Positions 46,140 through 57,849 of a stretch of DNA of 64,000 nt are shown one piece after another (positions within the stretch are counted from its first letter, which is position 1; each line of letters starts with the position of its first letter). The translations under genes were made by a program, and so were the position numbers. Origin of the DNA: Miscanthus floridulus (lineage: Eukaryota > Streptophyta > Magnoliopsida > Poales > Poaceae); contig NC_089584.1 of assembly GCF_019320115.1 (NCBI RefSeq), forward strand, positions 100,984,320 to 101,048,319, given 5' to 3'. The notes beneath the pieces are model-generated. The model had not been told where the DNA came from. It ran no database searches and saw only the letters and a program-made list of their open reading frames with translations.

Positions 46140-46607
46140 AGTGTGGCAAAAAACCATATGCCACTTGTACTATTATTTTATGTATTTATTTATTTACTTG
46201 TTCTATCAAGTCCAGTCTAACACGTCTGGTCAAAAAAGTAGACGGGTATAGCACGTCATACTGCCTTTTTGTCTTGTCAAGCAAACAGTTGCGTGACACC
46301 TGTCAGTAGGTGCGTCAGCGTGGGCCCTCCCACATTGGCAACGAAGAGGCACATATATTGGCGTAGATCTCGAGGGTGTGAAAACAACCGTCTGCGGCAC
46401 ATGCGCACGTCCCCCAAGAATCCTGGGCAGACGAAGCAGCATAACTCTTGGGTTAAATACGGTATATGATAGGCTAGTTACTATTTACCGAACCCCATTG
46501 CCATTCGCAACCGCAGCTTTCGTCTTCCTCTCACCAACCCTAATACATCTGAAATCGCCACCAATCAATCCGCCATCATTTCCCCGTTCACCTACAAGGC
46601 CAGAGTC

Positions 46608-47071
46608 ATGGCGAAAGGTGATGCGCAGAAGAAAGCAGGGGTCATGGCAAAGGAGTGGTGGAAATCAAAAAGCAACGTGCAGACCATTGAAGACCTCATC
46701 ACCATAGGGGTACTCCACAACAAGGAGCTCGTAGGATGGCATGCGCCGGAGGGCGAGGGGTACCCTAATCCACAACCAGGTGAGATCATGGTGTTCGAGG
46801 ATTTCTTTAAATGGGGATTTGGGGTTCCGGTACATCCGTTTCTTCAGGGGCTATGTCTTTACTACGAGATTGGGATTTGCAATCTGCATCCCAACTCGAT
46901 CCTCCTTGTCACCACTTTTATACATCTCTGTGAAGAATATGGCGGCTTCCAGTCCCATTTCGATTTTTTCCACCATCTTTTCTGCCTACGGAAGAAAGGA
47001 AGCGGTGGTTCGAAGATAGCCGGGGGTGTGTACCTCAACCTCCATGATGGCATGAAAGCCTAGTACCTACA
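46608..47071 (+). pseudogene. Antisense accessory gene, first exon, truncated (outer element)
   Basis: It starts MAKGDAQKKAGVMAKEWW and carries LITIGVLHNKELVGWHAPEG, QPGEIMVFEDFF, VPVHPFLQGLCLYYEIG and HPNSILLVTTFIHLCEEYGG, the Transposase_28-like domain. It is intact in frame until a TAG at 47061, then cut by the LTR at 47072. The protein is close to that of 49177-49869. A 150-base upstream region holds a weak TATA-like stretch near 46,455-46,470 and the telo-box variant AACCCTAA near 46,536. Confidence 0.82.
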
Positions 47072-47543
47072 TGTCGACGAAATATGGTCGGCAGTCTACC
47101 TAGGGGTATGCCCAAGGTAGTAGATTGTCGGCAGACAGATGCGCAAGCTACAAACAAGACGGTGACGCAAGACAGACATGAGGTTTTATCTAGGTTCAGC
47201 CGCCAAGAAGGCGTAATACCTACGTTCTGCGTCTGATTGTATTGCTGTATGTCAATGAGAGAGATGTTTTTTAGAGGGGTCCCCTGCCCACCTTATATAG
47301 TCCGGGGGCAAGGTTACAGATCTGGAAACTAATCCTAGTCAGTTACAATTGCCATAGGTGGCCGGATAAGGTTTCCTATTCTAACCGACCAAGATCTTGC
47401 TTGATCGCCAAATCTATCTTGACTCCTTGCGTGGGACTCCGAATAGGTTGGCCAGGCCGCGCGTCATCTTTTGGTGGACCGGACCCACTGATCTGGGCTA
47501 GCCCAATCTTAGCCGTAAGGGTATAGGGGTTAATACCCCCACA
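47072..47543 (-). repeat. 3' LTR of the inner Tat element
   Basis: 472 bp, plus strand TGTCGACGAAAT to TACCCCCACA. TATA box intact (minus: CTATATAAGG at 47291-47300). The polypurine tract is at 47544-47558 (minus: AGCTCGGGGACTAGC). The preceding bases CTACA are the expected left target duplication; its partner would be past the window. Confidence 0.88.
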
Positions 47544-47814
47544 GCTAGTCCCCGAGCTCCATGTATTATGCTGCGACACGCCATTTTAACCTTCTCCAAA
47601 TAGTGAGGCTTGAATTCTTGACATCTCTGACCACCGTTGTCGCCGAAGAAGTAAGTTGTCCGAAAGAATGTATGGTGCTCTTAAGAAAAAAGAAAAAGAT
47701 TTTCGTCCTGGGAAGTGTGCCCACTTGTATTTCTGAAAAGAAATGTAAGTGCGTCTTGAAGCGTAGCGTCCTTGATCATCAGAGGCATAGTGGTCGAAAA
47801 ACAAACACATTCAC

Positions 47815-48430
47815 CGCTAGGTGAAGTGTGCCCACTTAGTCCCCGAGCCTGGTAGTAGGTGATGTAGGCTCGTGGGGCCAAGGTCCAAAAAGAATTCCCA
47901 GTTAAGTTGAGAACCCAATCGTCGAACAGGCGATACGAGATGCACCGGTAGGTGCATCGTACCGATGTAGTCCCTAAGCTTGCTGGAAGGCAAAGTATGA
48001 GCCTTGTAGCAAGGTCTAAATAGATGTCTCTCAACTGTATGTGAGTACAAATCACATGTAGCCGAGGAGAGCGGTCTCCGAGCAGTGGTCAGGACAGTTC
48101 CCGAGCATGATAGTAATCCTTACAATCAGTCAAAGCATAGGGGTCGATTAAATAAACACATTCGCCGTAAGGTGAAGTGTGCCCACTTAGTCCCTGAGCC
48201 TGGTAGTAGGTGACGCAGGCACATGGTGCCAGGGTCTAAAAAGAATTTCCACTGGAGTTAAGAATCCAATCGTCGTACAGGCGATACGAGATGCACCGGC
48301 AGGTGTATCGTACCGATGTAGTCTCCAAGCTTGCTGGAAGGCGAAGTATGAGCCTTGTAGCAAGGTCTAAATAAATGTCTCTCAACTGTATGTGAGTACA
48401 AATCACATGTAGCTGAGGAGAGCAGTCTTC
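47815..48430. repeat. 351-bp tandem duplication in the inner Tat element
   Basis: The block starting at CACCGCTAGGTGAAGTGTG and running through GCGATACGAGATGCACCGG and CAACTGTATGTGAGTACAAA occurs twice, with CCCACTTAGTCC at 47831 and 48182. The outer element has the block once (about 45,680-45,960). Confidence 0.8.
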
Positions 48431-48435
48431 AAGCA

Positions 48436-48687
48436 GTGGTTGGGACACTCCCCGAGCACATTAGTGGTCGGAGTAGTCCCCGAGCACGGTAGTGGTCGTA
48501 GCAGTCCCCGAGCACGATAGTGGTCATAGCAGTCCCCGAGCACGACAGTGGACGTAGCAGTCTCTGAGCACGGCAGTGGTCTAGGCAGTCCCCGAGCATG
48601 GTAGTGGTCTGGGCAGTCCTCGAGCATGGGAGCGGTCTAGGCAGTCCCCGAGCACGGCAGTGGTCTAGACCATCCTTGAGCACAAGA
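48436..48687. repeat. 28-bp minisatellite, about 9 copies (inner element)
   Basis: Units begin GTGGT(C/T) every 28 bases from 48436 (for example 48464 and 48492) and carry AGTCCCCGAGCA variants. It is homologous to the 5-copy array at 46000-46139. Confidence 0.88.
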
Positions 48688-49023
48688 CATGCAACGAAAA
48701 AACGAACGCCGCTTGTACTATTATTTGGTGTATTTATTTATCTTCTTATTCTGTCAAGTCCAATCGTTCATGTCTGGTCAAAAAAGCAGATAGGTATAGC
48801 ACGTCATACTGTCTTCTTGCCCTTTCTAGCAAACAGTCGCTTGGCACCTGTAAAGAGGTGCATCAGTGTGGGCCCTCTCACACTAGCAATGAAGAGGCAC
48901 GTACACTGGTAACGAAGGGGCGTGTTTATTGGCGTAGATCTCAAGGTTGTGAAAACAACCGTCTACGGCGCGTGCGCACGTCTCCCAAGAATCTCGGGCG
49001 GATGAAACGACGGAACTCTTGGT

Positions 49024-49113
49024 TATTTATAATATAGAATTGGTAAGTTACTTTTTATTGATCCCCATTATCATTCGCCGCCGCAGCCTTCTTCTTCCTC
49101 TTGCCAAACCCTA
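49024..49113 (+). promoter_or_regulatory. Putative promoter and telo-box of the antisense gene (inner element)
   Basis: TATTTATAATATAG at 49024-49037 is TATA-like. After a CT-rich leader, AAACCCTA is at 49106-49113. The gene's ATG is at 49177. Layout and spacing match those before the antisense gene of the first Tat element. Confidence 0.5.
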
Positions 49114-49176
49114 TACCTCTGAAATCATCACCAATCACCCCTCCACCGTAGCCACCCCTTTAGCAAGGACAGATTA

Positions 49177-52100
49177 ATGGCGAAGAGGGACGCCCAGAAG
49201 AAAGCCGGAGTCATGGCGAAGGAGTGGTGGAAGTCAAGGAGCAATGAGCAGACCATCGAAGACCTCATCACCATGGGAGTGCTCCACAATAAGGCACTCG
49301 CGGGATGGCGCGCACCGGAAGGAGAAAGCTACCCCGATCCACAACCAGGTGAGATTGTGGTTTTCGAGGATTTCTTCAAGTGGGGTTTTGGGGTTCCAGT
49401 GCACCCTTTCCTTCAAGGGCTCTGTTTGTATTACGAGGTTGAGATTTGCAATCTGCATCCCAACTCGATTCTTCTTGTCTCCACCTTCATCCATCTTTGC
49501 GAAGCATATGGTGGCTTCCAGCCCTATTTCGACCTCTTTCGCCATCTGTTCTGTCTGTGGAAGAAAGGGAGCGGTGGCTCAAAGATAGCCGAAGGCGTAT
49601 ACCTCAATCTGCATGACAGGATGAAGGCCCAGTACCTACACTGCCCTTGGAACACATCTTTGGACGACTGGTACAAGAAGTGGTTCTACATCCATGAGGA
49701 GCCAAACACGATCACATTGTGCGACGTGGGGTTCATTCCTGAGAAGAAGAACAGCTGGTCGGAGAAGCCTGAGCACTTGGAGCAGATCTCAGAACTTTTT
49801 GAGATGATCCCATGGAAGAAACTGGATGGTCCGAGCGTGGTCAGGAACTTCATCAGCCGAAGGATCTAGCCTTACTAGAGGAGGGTACATCCCGGCTACG
49901 AGTACCAAGGTAGCGCGGACCCAACTAGGACCAGGCAAGAGGCACTTGACAAGATAGAAGTCAAAGCCAGGATTGGAGAGCTATTCAACTTAGCTAATCC
50001 AAATTATGTTAGGTTGAGCGACATCGAGCACGCCTTCAAGCTGGCCCGTCCTCCCCCAAAGGTAAATTATGCTGCCTTGTACCCGTAGAGTTATGTTGTA
50101 ACAAAAACTTACTGTGTTGTCGCCTTTATGTTTCCTAGAGTAATGGTTGTGATAGAGCAGCAGTGTTCGTGTCTTCACCCCCTGTTGTGGATTGGCCACA
50201 AGTTGCCAGCCCAGCTGTAACACCCTAGGTGTTTAGTTTCCACATTTGCACTGCATTTCATGAACACGAGCATCATGCATCCATTCGTGAACTTATATCA
50301 CATGAAACATGATTTCGAAACATTGCAACATGTTGTATATTTCATGTGTGTTGTTCTTTTATGAAATGTAAAGTGTGCAACACTTAAGTGCAACATGTGA
50401 CACTCACTTAGTGAAACCAGATTAGTTAATACTATGCAACAAGATCATGAAACATGTGAAACATGACTATGAAACATTGCAACATTTCTTGTGTTTTTCA
50501 TTGCTTCAGTATATATCTTGCTTGACTCTTGTGTGACCAATGCATGGTGTGGCTAGAAATGCTTGTAAGTAACTTAGTTACACATAGAATGTCTTTTGGA
50601 ACATTGTTCATGTTGGTCACTTTGACTAATTAGGTTTCCAAGTCATGGTTTGACCAAATTTGACCCATGAACCCTTTTGTTTGACTGTTTAAAAAGTGTG
50701 GCTTAGGATGTTTGCATGTCTGAGCAACCTAAAGCAAAGATGTAGAGAATTATGTAAGGAACAAAAGTTATTTTGTGACCAACTCATGAAAATGTGCACA
50801 ACATGCTCAAAAGGGTCCCACAAGCCAGTTTTGAGGTTGGATTCGACACTTAGAAAATTTCTAAGTATGAAACTGAGTTTTCAGTTTCATGAGCTCAACT
50901 TTGGCATGATTTTACTCTCTATACTTTTCGAATTAGACTTTGAACTCTAAAGGAGTTTTGTAGCTGGTACATAGGGCTTGCACTTTTGTTTAGGAGGTTT
51001 GCGATAATGAGCAAAGGATTATGAAATACATTGACTCCTAAATGTGTCATCAGTCGGACTCGATGAACACTGAAACGAAAGTTTCAGTTCGGTCATGGCC
51101 GACCGGCAACAGAGGTCATCCGCCGCGTGGCGCCGCGCGTCACCGCCGGCCTGAGCGGCCAGGCCACGTCGGGCCTGAGAGCGCCAGTACAAGCCGCAGC
51201 ACGCCACCGAGAGCCCCCCCTGTGCCTCAGTTCATTTCTTCGCTTCCTCCCTTCTCCTCCGCAGCCGAAGCAGCGGAACCACCGCTCCCCATTGCCGCCG
51301 TGAGCTTCGGCAAGCTCCCGCGCACTCACCACCGCAAAAACGCACACTACACCTTCACCGAAGCTCTGTCGAGATCTCCTCTTGCTCGTCGTCATCTCCG
51401 CGCGGTCATTCGACCTCAGGTGAGGCCGCTGTCGGCGTTCCCGCACCGTCGCACCCTCGCCGGAGATGGCGCTCACCGCGGCCAGCGCACCACCGCACCA
51501 CTCCTCCATCCTTAGCCCGCGTCTCGTCTTCCCCGTCATGCGCTGATGCTCGGGTGATGATGTCACCACCCACGCCGGTCCAGCCAAGCCGGAACACGGC
51601 CGCGCGCCGCCGTGCGCCATGGCCGAGCCGCCGAGCTCCGTGGCCGGGGTACCTAGAGGTCGGTAGGGTTTGCGGTTAGGGTACCAATCGACGCAGTAGG
51701 TCTAGGCGGTCACGTTGGTGCCGTTCTCGTCGCCGGTGAGGTCACCGTCGGCGAGCTACGCCGTCTTCCGCGCGTCGCAGCCGCCTCCTCTGCTTTGCTG
51801 CCGCTGACTAGTGGGGTCGGCTGTCAGCCGGGTCCCACACGTCAGTGGCTAGGGATTCTTAAGCTAGTTCAAAAATACAGTTTTGATTGCTTATTTGATA
51901 TTTTTGTATCTCCTGTTATGTAGATCCAAATTGGATGGTTCCAATTTTGTTAGACTCACTGTTAGGTCTAGTATTTAAGAAAAATATATCTTGAGCATAT
52001 TATGTAGAAATTTTGGGTGAATTAAATAGGAACTTGAAAAGTGTTTTTGAATGCATGCAAACTTGTTTAAATCATATCTTGAGTTTCTGTGATCCAAAAA

Positions 52101-55100
52101 TTATGAAATTTTGTGGGTAAGCTAGTCTTGTATAGTAGAAGCTCTGGTTAAAATTTAAGAGTCATTGCATGTGTAGTTTTTGAGTTATAGATTTTCCTTT
52201 TATCATTGGATGATTCTTGTGTAAATTTTAGTAATTAATCTATGAATCCAATGGCCATGAAACTTGGTAGGTAGTATCTTGGTACCTTATAGATGCTAGG
52301 AAAAATATGAAATCTGTTGCTTGACACTTTTCACTAAGGTTTCCTAATTATGCCATTTTAAGCCATTCTGCCTTACCATTTTTGGGTAGACTGTTGTACT
52401 TACTAAAATGGTGTGAAATTTTTATGGTAATCTACTTAGGGCATGTATTGTCTACTGTAATTTTTGTAGAATTAATGGTGTAGTTTTCATATATGTTTAC
52501 TATTTCCACTAATTAATTAAATAAATTAAGAAAGGTATTAAAAGAAATGTTTTGGGAATGAACACCCTACTTTCTGGTGTTCTTGTGAGATGTGTGACAT
52601 GTGAGTAGATTTAGTTTTGTCCAATTATATGTTTACATCATGAGTTACTAATTATTTCGTTTGCATTATGTCCCTCTGGACAGATCTGGGGACTTGAGAA
52701 AGCTCCCCATGATAATTTGGTTTTCTAAGATTGTGATGAATACAAAAGTTGTATATAATTTATGTGTCTAGTTCCTGTCAAAATTTGAGGGCATTTGGCC
52801 TAGTAGTTTAGAAACTACAGCTGTTTAAAGTTAGGTTCCAGTCTTTGCTTATTCTCTGCCTTGTGAGGACAAAGTTCTGTTGATTTATGAGTTCGACCTG
52901 GTAAGGGTTTGAATCATGCTTTGAGGTCTGAAAATGTTTTGTAGACAATTTTATAAGCTTTCCAGATTGTCTTGTTGCATATCAATTGGATTTATAAATC
53001 TCCAGTTATAGCTAGTTTACCGCGCCGCTACATAGTATTCATTTTTGCTGAAATACAATTGCTTGAGTGTATGTGGTTGCAATGTTCTCGTTGATTGTTA
53101 GGGGTTAGCCTAACTTGAGAATATGCTTAGGTGCAAGTGTTAGGTCATTAACTGAAGATGAGCAATTATACATTAGGTTGTATAAACTTGGTAAGTAAAG
53201 TGATTTGAATAGGGCTTAAGTTGGAATATGCAAACTACAGCGAACATGTGCATTCCCCGAGCATCCCTGACGTTCGTTCATGTGCATCCATGATATTTAT
53301 CTTGCGCATTCATGCAATAGGTGTGCCGGAGGGAGTGACGTTGCTGGAGTTCGAGGGAGCCAACCAGGAGGAGGAACCCGAGGTGCAGGAAGCCGACGAA
53401 GCAGTCGCCGCGGAGGAATTGCCCGAGTGCCCTGACCACCAGCCTTCCTCGTTTCTGAAAGGCAAGCCCCGGAGCATATTAAGCCTCCTATGTTTTCACA
53501 AATACATTGAGTATCTTTTATTGTTGATGATGCATTAAGTATAGGAATTGGTTGGAACCAATTGCTGCATTATATATCCTTCCTTGTCCAGATATTGCAC
53601 TGGAATCCTAATTAAGTTCAGGAACGGGTTAAATGCTTAGCCATGCTTAGTGCGGTAGAAGTCAGGTGATTTCCTGTCACCTGCGAGCTTTAGGATGAGG
53701 TGGATCACGGTTGGCTATATTTGCTATCGTGGAAAAGAACCATGTGAATAATGAATTAAGACCGGGCGGGGTCTTGTGTAGGTTTGAACATAGTGACTCC
53801 GTCTGAGTCGTTTAAGGACCGATACGCTGTACGTCCTCATGTCATGTTGAACGCAGCCTAACACTTAGCTGGCCGGATAAGTCGTTCCGACCGCGAAGCC
53901 TAGTAGCTCGACTCAGGCCGGGGACGCGAGCAGTGGCGACATTCTGGAGGTAGTAAGGATGTGCGGAGAGCCATTGGCATAAGTCCAAGGCGGGTTAGAG
54001 TCCCGAACAACCTTGGCAGAGTGGGTCTCTGAGAATGTCGATCTGTTCGGACTCGCGACTCCTGAATCGTACCAAAGGTGACTTGTTTGCGACCCTGACG
54101 GGGGAAGCAGGGTTTGTGTTTAGGAATACCCCTCCAGCTAGATAGGAATCGATTCGAATCGCCGTCTCTCCCGGATAGTGAGAACTTGACTGAGCAGCGG
54201 CAACGTAGATTCAATTAATTTAACGATATGGTTAAATGGATGATGATAAGGTTGCCACAATGAATACCTGATATGGTTATTAATGTTTGCACCCTAATAA
54301 AATGATTGCTTAGTACAGGTGCTAATATAGATGACAGGTTAATGGCTAAAAAGTTACTGCTAGTTCAGGTTAAGAGTTGATCATTATTACCTATGCTTTT
54401 CTGCAAAAAGAAAGTGTCAGCCAGCTCCACTACATTAAGCTATGCATAATCCTTGGTGTCATTTGTTTGGTTTTCGACGGGTAAGTCTAGCTGAGTACAT
54501 TCCCGTACTCAGGGTTTATTCCCTCTTGTTGCAGATGACCTTCTATATCAGGGATTCTGCAAGTACTGTCTCCACCCGGCGGGTGATGAGGACTAGATCA
54601 TGGGCATGATCTCCTTTCTCTTATCTGAATGCTTTTGCGGTCTGTGATCAACCAACCAGTATGTGTATTTGAACTCGGTGTGTGAGTTAAACTATTTGCT
54701 TCCGCATGTTTTACAAGACTTGTTTTGTAATAACAATGACTCTGTGATGATGTAATCTATTTGTGAACATCTGCGAAATGTTGTAACGTACGATATGTTA
54801 TGTTGGATTACTGTGATCTTGGTTGTATGCAAGTTGGTTCGAAATCCTTCGAGATTTCGGTTGACTACCGGGTTTATATGGGCTCAAGTTCGAGAATTTG
54901 ATCGTTTCAGCGATTGTTTTTGTACTTGTGCTCTTATAAATTGGTCGGTTCTGTGATAGCCGTCCAGACAAGCGCCAGGGCCGAAGACGTCGACTGGGCT
55001 ATACTCGGGGTTGAGGAGGAGGCAACGGCTAGGGCTGCTGGCAAACGACCAGCGGCCAGCAAGCGTCGTCAGGCCATCTTCCCACTCTCAGATGATGAAA

Positions 55101-57034
55101 CAGAGGATGCAGACATCTTCTGACTTGTCCCTCAAAAGAGGAGGAGACAACTAGGGTCGACGGAGTAGGGTGGCTCCTCCGTGCCGGAAGGGATCACATC
55201 ACCGACCACTGCAACGCAGAGGACAAGCGGCAAAGGGGTCGAGCACCAAGCCCCGACGCCGGTTCTGGTCGTGGAAAAAGACCCGATGGCGCCCACAGTG
55301 CACGTGGAGCAGGCACGGACGAAGAGACGCACCTTCGCCACATCATTCCGTGCTTCCAAGCTGTAAGTATTTGTAACCTTGCTGAAAGCTTTCTATTTAT
55401 ATTGAATACTGTTGTCTTTTGAACTTATCTCTAATATATTAGGTTGGCATCCACCGAAAATCCCGACCAACTAGCCGGGTGCGGCTTGGCTTCGCCAGCA
55501 ATGGTGGAGGGAACTACCCAGCAGCCGGCTATGGAGGAACCTATAGAACAAAATCCACCGGAGCCTCAGTAGACGAGCGGCCAAACGACAGTCCTCGAGC
55601 AGCTGGTCGAGAAGAGAGCCGAGCCAAGCACAAGTGCTCCGAGCACTAACCTTGCTAAGGGGGATACTTCGGTGCCAAGGGAATCAAACCAAGCCGAGGA
55701 GCAGCAGCCGGAGGTGGCACAGAGCACGCTTGTCAATGCTATGGCTCGTGGGAAAGCCATAGTGGTCACAGAGACTACAAACTCTAGACAAGCGCCGCTA
55801 CCTGAATAAGAGGCCGAAGAGGATGAAGTAGAAGAGGTCCTAGGCCATCCCCAAGACAAGCGACAACATGTATATGTGTCGCGCTGGCGGAACGACCAGT
55901 GGGTTATGCACGAGGAAATCCCAGAGGTCGAAGAGACCATGAAAGTTGAACGAGCGGCAAAACTTCTAGTGACGGAAGTCCAGGTATGTTTAGCTTGACC
56001 ACTTGATCCTGCTGTCCAGTCGAATTGTCTGACTTAGCTTTTTTACATGCAGGACTTGATGAAGACCGCAAGGTACCAAAAAATATGCTTTGACCAGATT
56101 GAGGGGATCACCGCAAGCAATAGAGAACTGGCGGCTGAGGTGGAATGCTTGCACCAACAACTTGAAGCCGCCGACCAGGAGAGGACGGAGCAAGAAGTAC
56201 AGAACCAGAATCTGGTCGTCTAGCTCAATAACAAAGAGCAGGAAAAAACAAGTAAGTTGTCATTTTATGGCAGCAAGTGCATGACACGTGTTGTTGCATT
56301 GTTGGTAGTAACAGCTGTAGTGCAGGCTTAGAAGCCAAAGTAGTCCGTCTCTAAGAGGAGAATAGCCGTGTGGCCACAGAGTGTGGTCGCCTAAAGGAGG
56401 ACAGCGAGAAACTAGCGCAAGACCAGTTGCAACTCTGGGACTGCACAACTAAGATGAAGGAGGAACTGAAAAGTAAGTGTTCTAGACCACCTTGCTCATT
56501 CTGTTGCCTGCCTTATCTTGTCATGGCGTGACATTTTAATGTCTTGTGCGGTTTGCAGTTTTAAAAGTCAATGCCAAGAAACATCTAGAAGCCATGATTA
56601 AAGATCGTGACGGCTGGAAGGCGTGATGCCTAGAGATCACCAAAGATCGGGACACATGGAAGAACCGGTGCCAGGAGGTGGCAACTGGCATCATGCCCGT
56701 CCTCGACCTTATTGACCCAGCGCTTACAGAGGAAGTGCCGAGGACGCCGCAGCTCGGACTGGTCGAGAGATGCCGAAAGGCATGGGGATGGTTCCAAGAG
56801 TTCGTGAAGGAGGCAGGTGAGTACATAGGTGCACATGTGCTAAGCATGGTGCGTGCCCACTACCCCCTAATCGATCTCAAGCACCTGGAGGCTGGGTACC
56901 CGAAGGAGGTGGACCCAGACAAGGCTGAGGAGCTTCGGATGACCCAGCTAGACCTATCTTCAAAGATAATTGGTGACATTAACCTATGTGGAGGTGGGAT
57001 AGCACCTGTACAGGGTACGCCATCGACAAGTTAG
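49177..57034 (+). pseudogene. Antisense accessory gene, six exons, split by a solo LTR
   Basis: Exon 1 (49177-50061) encodes the Transposase_28-like domain (FEDFFKWGFGVPVHPFLQG, HPNSILLVSTFIHLCEAYGG) and then WYKKWFYIHEEPNTI. Stops are at 49867 and 49876, after which LFNLANPNYVRLSDIEHAF is still readable. Introns with GT-AG ends: 50062-50138, 55363-55442, 55984-56052, 56252-56325, 56473-56558. Exon 2 is cut by the 50216-54958 insertion. Exons 3-5 are acidic, then coiled-coil-like (ASNRELAAEVECLHQQLEAA). The last exon ends in a distinct block (PQLGLVERCRKAWGWFQEF, VRAHYPLIDLKHLEAGYP) and stops at 57032. Several in-frame stops make it a pseudogene, but the splice sites are well kept. The function is unknown. 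Confidence 0.82.
50216..54958 (+). mobile_element. Solo LTR, Tekay/Del-like, 4.74 kb
   Basis: It starts TGTAACACCCTAGGTG and ends CGGTTCTGTGATA. It is homologous, in opposite orientation, to the LTR at 37433-42197 (4,743 against 4,765 bp). No pol genes are inside. It holds a CpG-rich block at about 51,080-51,840 with a GT donor-like CAGGTGAGG near 51,418, and AT-rich sequence beyond. The flanks (CCAGC left, GCCGT right) do not form a target duplication. Confidence 0.85.
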
Positions 57035-57849
57035 CTAGAAATGCCATTAGTTGCGAGCCAACCGATGAAACCTACGGTCTCGACCAGCCAGGCATCGACG
57101 GGGCCATCCTCTTCAGCTTGACCAGTACAAGAGTCCCCGAGACTCGAGCAGGATATCGAAAGTAGCGAGCAACCGGTGCCGCGTGCTCTGACCAGCTAAT
57201 AGAATAGGCTAGAGCTGTAGAAGAAGGACGTAGTTGTGTTATTGTAAACTTGGTCCTCTTTAGGCAAGCTTGTAATAACGTAACTGTATATCATCATAAG
57301 CTTGTTTGCTTTGTATAAAACGTATTTAAGCTTGAAACTCATGTTGGTGTAACTAAGTGAGAACATGTTAACGTTCTGTTTAGTTGTACCATTGTACTCG
57401 ACACGTCATCCCAAAAAGTTTGTGCGGCCCTAGTTTGCCATGTGGTCGGAGTGTGAGGTGTGTGACCTGTGCACACGTAGACGTGGACAAGTCAAACTAG
57501 GGGGACCTGCCGATCACCCGTAGCGTAGAGAGCGGGTCCCATGCACGCATTGGGAGGAACTGGAGACAGGGCCTGCTCCAAAAACCGTAGAAGGAATGGT
57601 GGTCGGCTATTACTGGCTAAGTTAGAATAACTGTAAAATTCGAAGTGACACATTAGAGTGGTCGGAGAAATCATAATAGCTTTATTGAATTAAATCGAAA
57701 GTACAAGAGGAGTACATATCTCAGTAGTTAAGCATAGAAACGTCTAAGCTTGTCGATATGCCATGAATTTGGTACGTCCGTACCGTCCAGGTGAGCTAAC
57801 CTATAAGACGTTGGTCGTGTGACTTCCTTAATCATGAAGGGCCCCTCCC
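57035..57849. other. Spacer between the antisense gene and integrase
   Basis: This begins with the tail of the antisense gene's transcript (AAACCTACGG... with short open pieces to about 57,200) and an AT-rich part around 57,230-57,350 that could hold its polyadenylation site. There is no tandem array here, unlike the first Tat element, which has 110-bp repeats at this place. Confidence 0.45.

Larger units (their letters stand above)
45346..47071 (-). mobile_element. Left arm of the outer Tat element, cut off by the inner one
   Basis: It carries the same parts as the inner element's left arm: AAGTGTGCCCACTTAGTCCCCGAG blocks, a 28-bp minisatellite (46000-46139) and the start of the antisense gene (46608). 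It stops at 47071 within the antisense gene, exactly where the inner element's LTR begins, so its remainder should continue to the right of the inner element. Confidence 0.75.

Noticed and set aside
46000..48687. 28-bp repeats considered as a CRISPR-like array
   Set aside because: Units are contiguous without spacers and lie in a plant retrotransposon, so this is a minisatellite.
38825..53538. Small shared frame (EEEPEVQEADEA) in both inverted Tekay-like LTRs as a possible gene
   Set aside because: The two LTRs are close copies, so a shared frame is expected without selection. It was not called as a gene.
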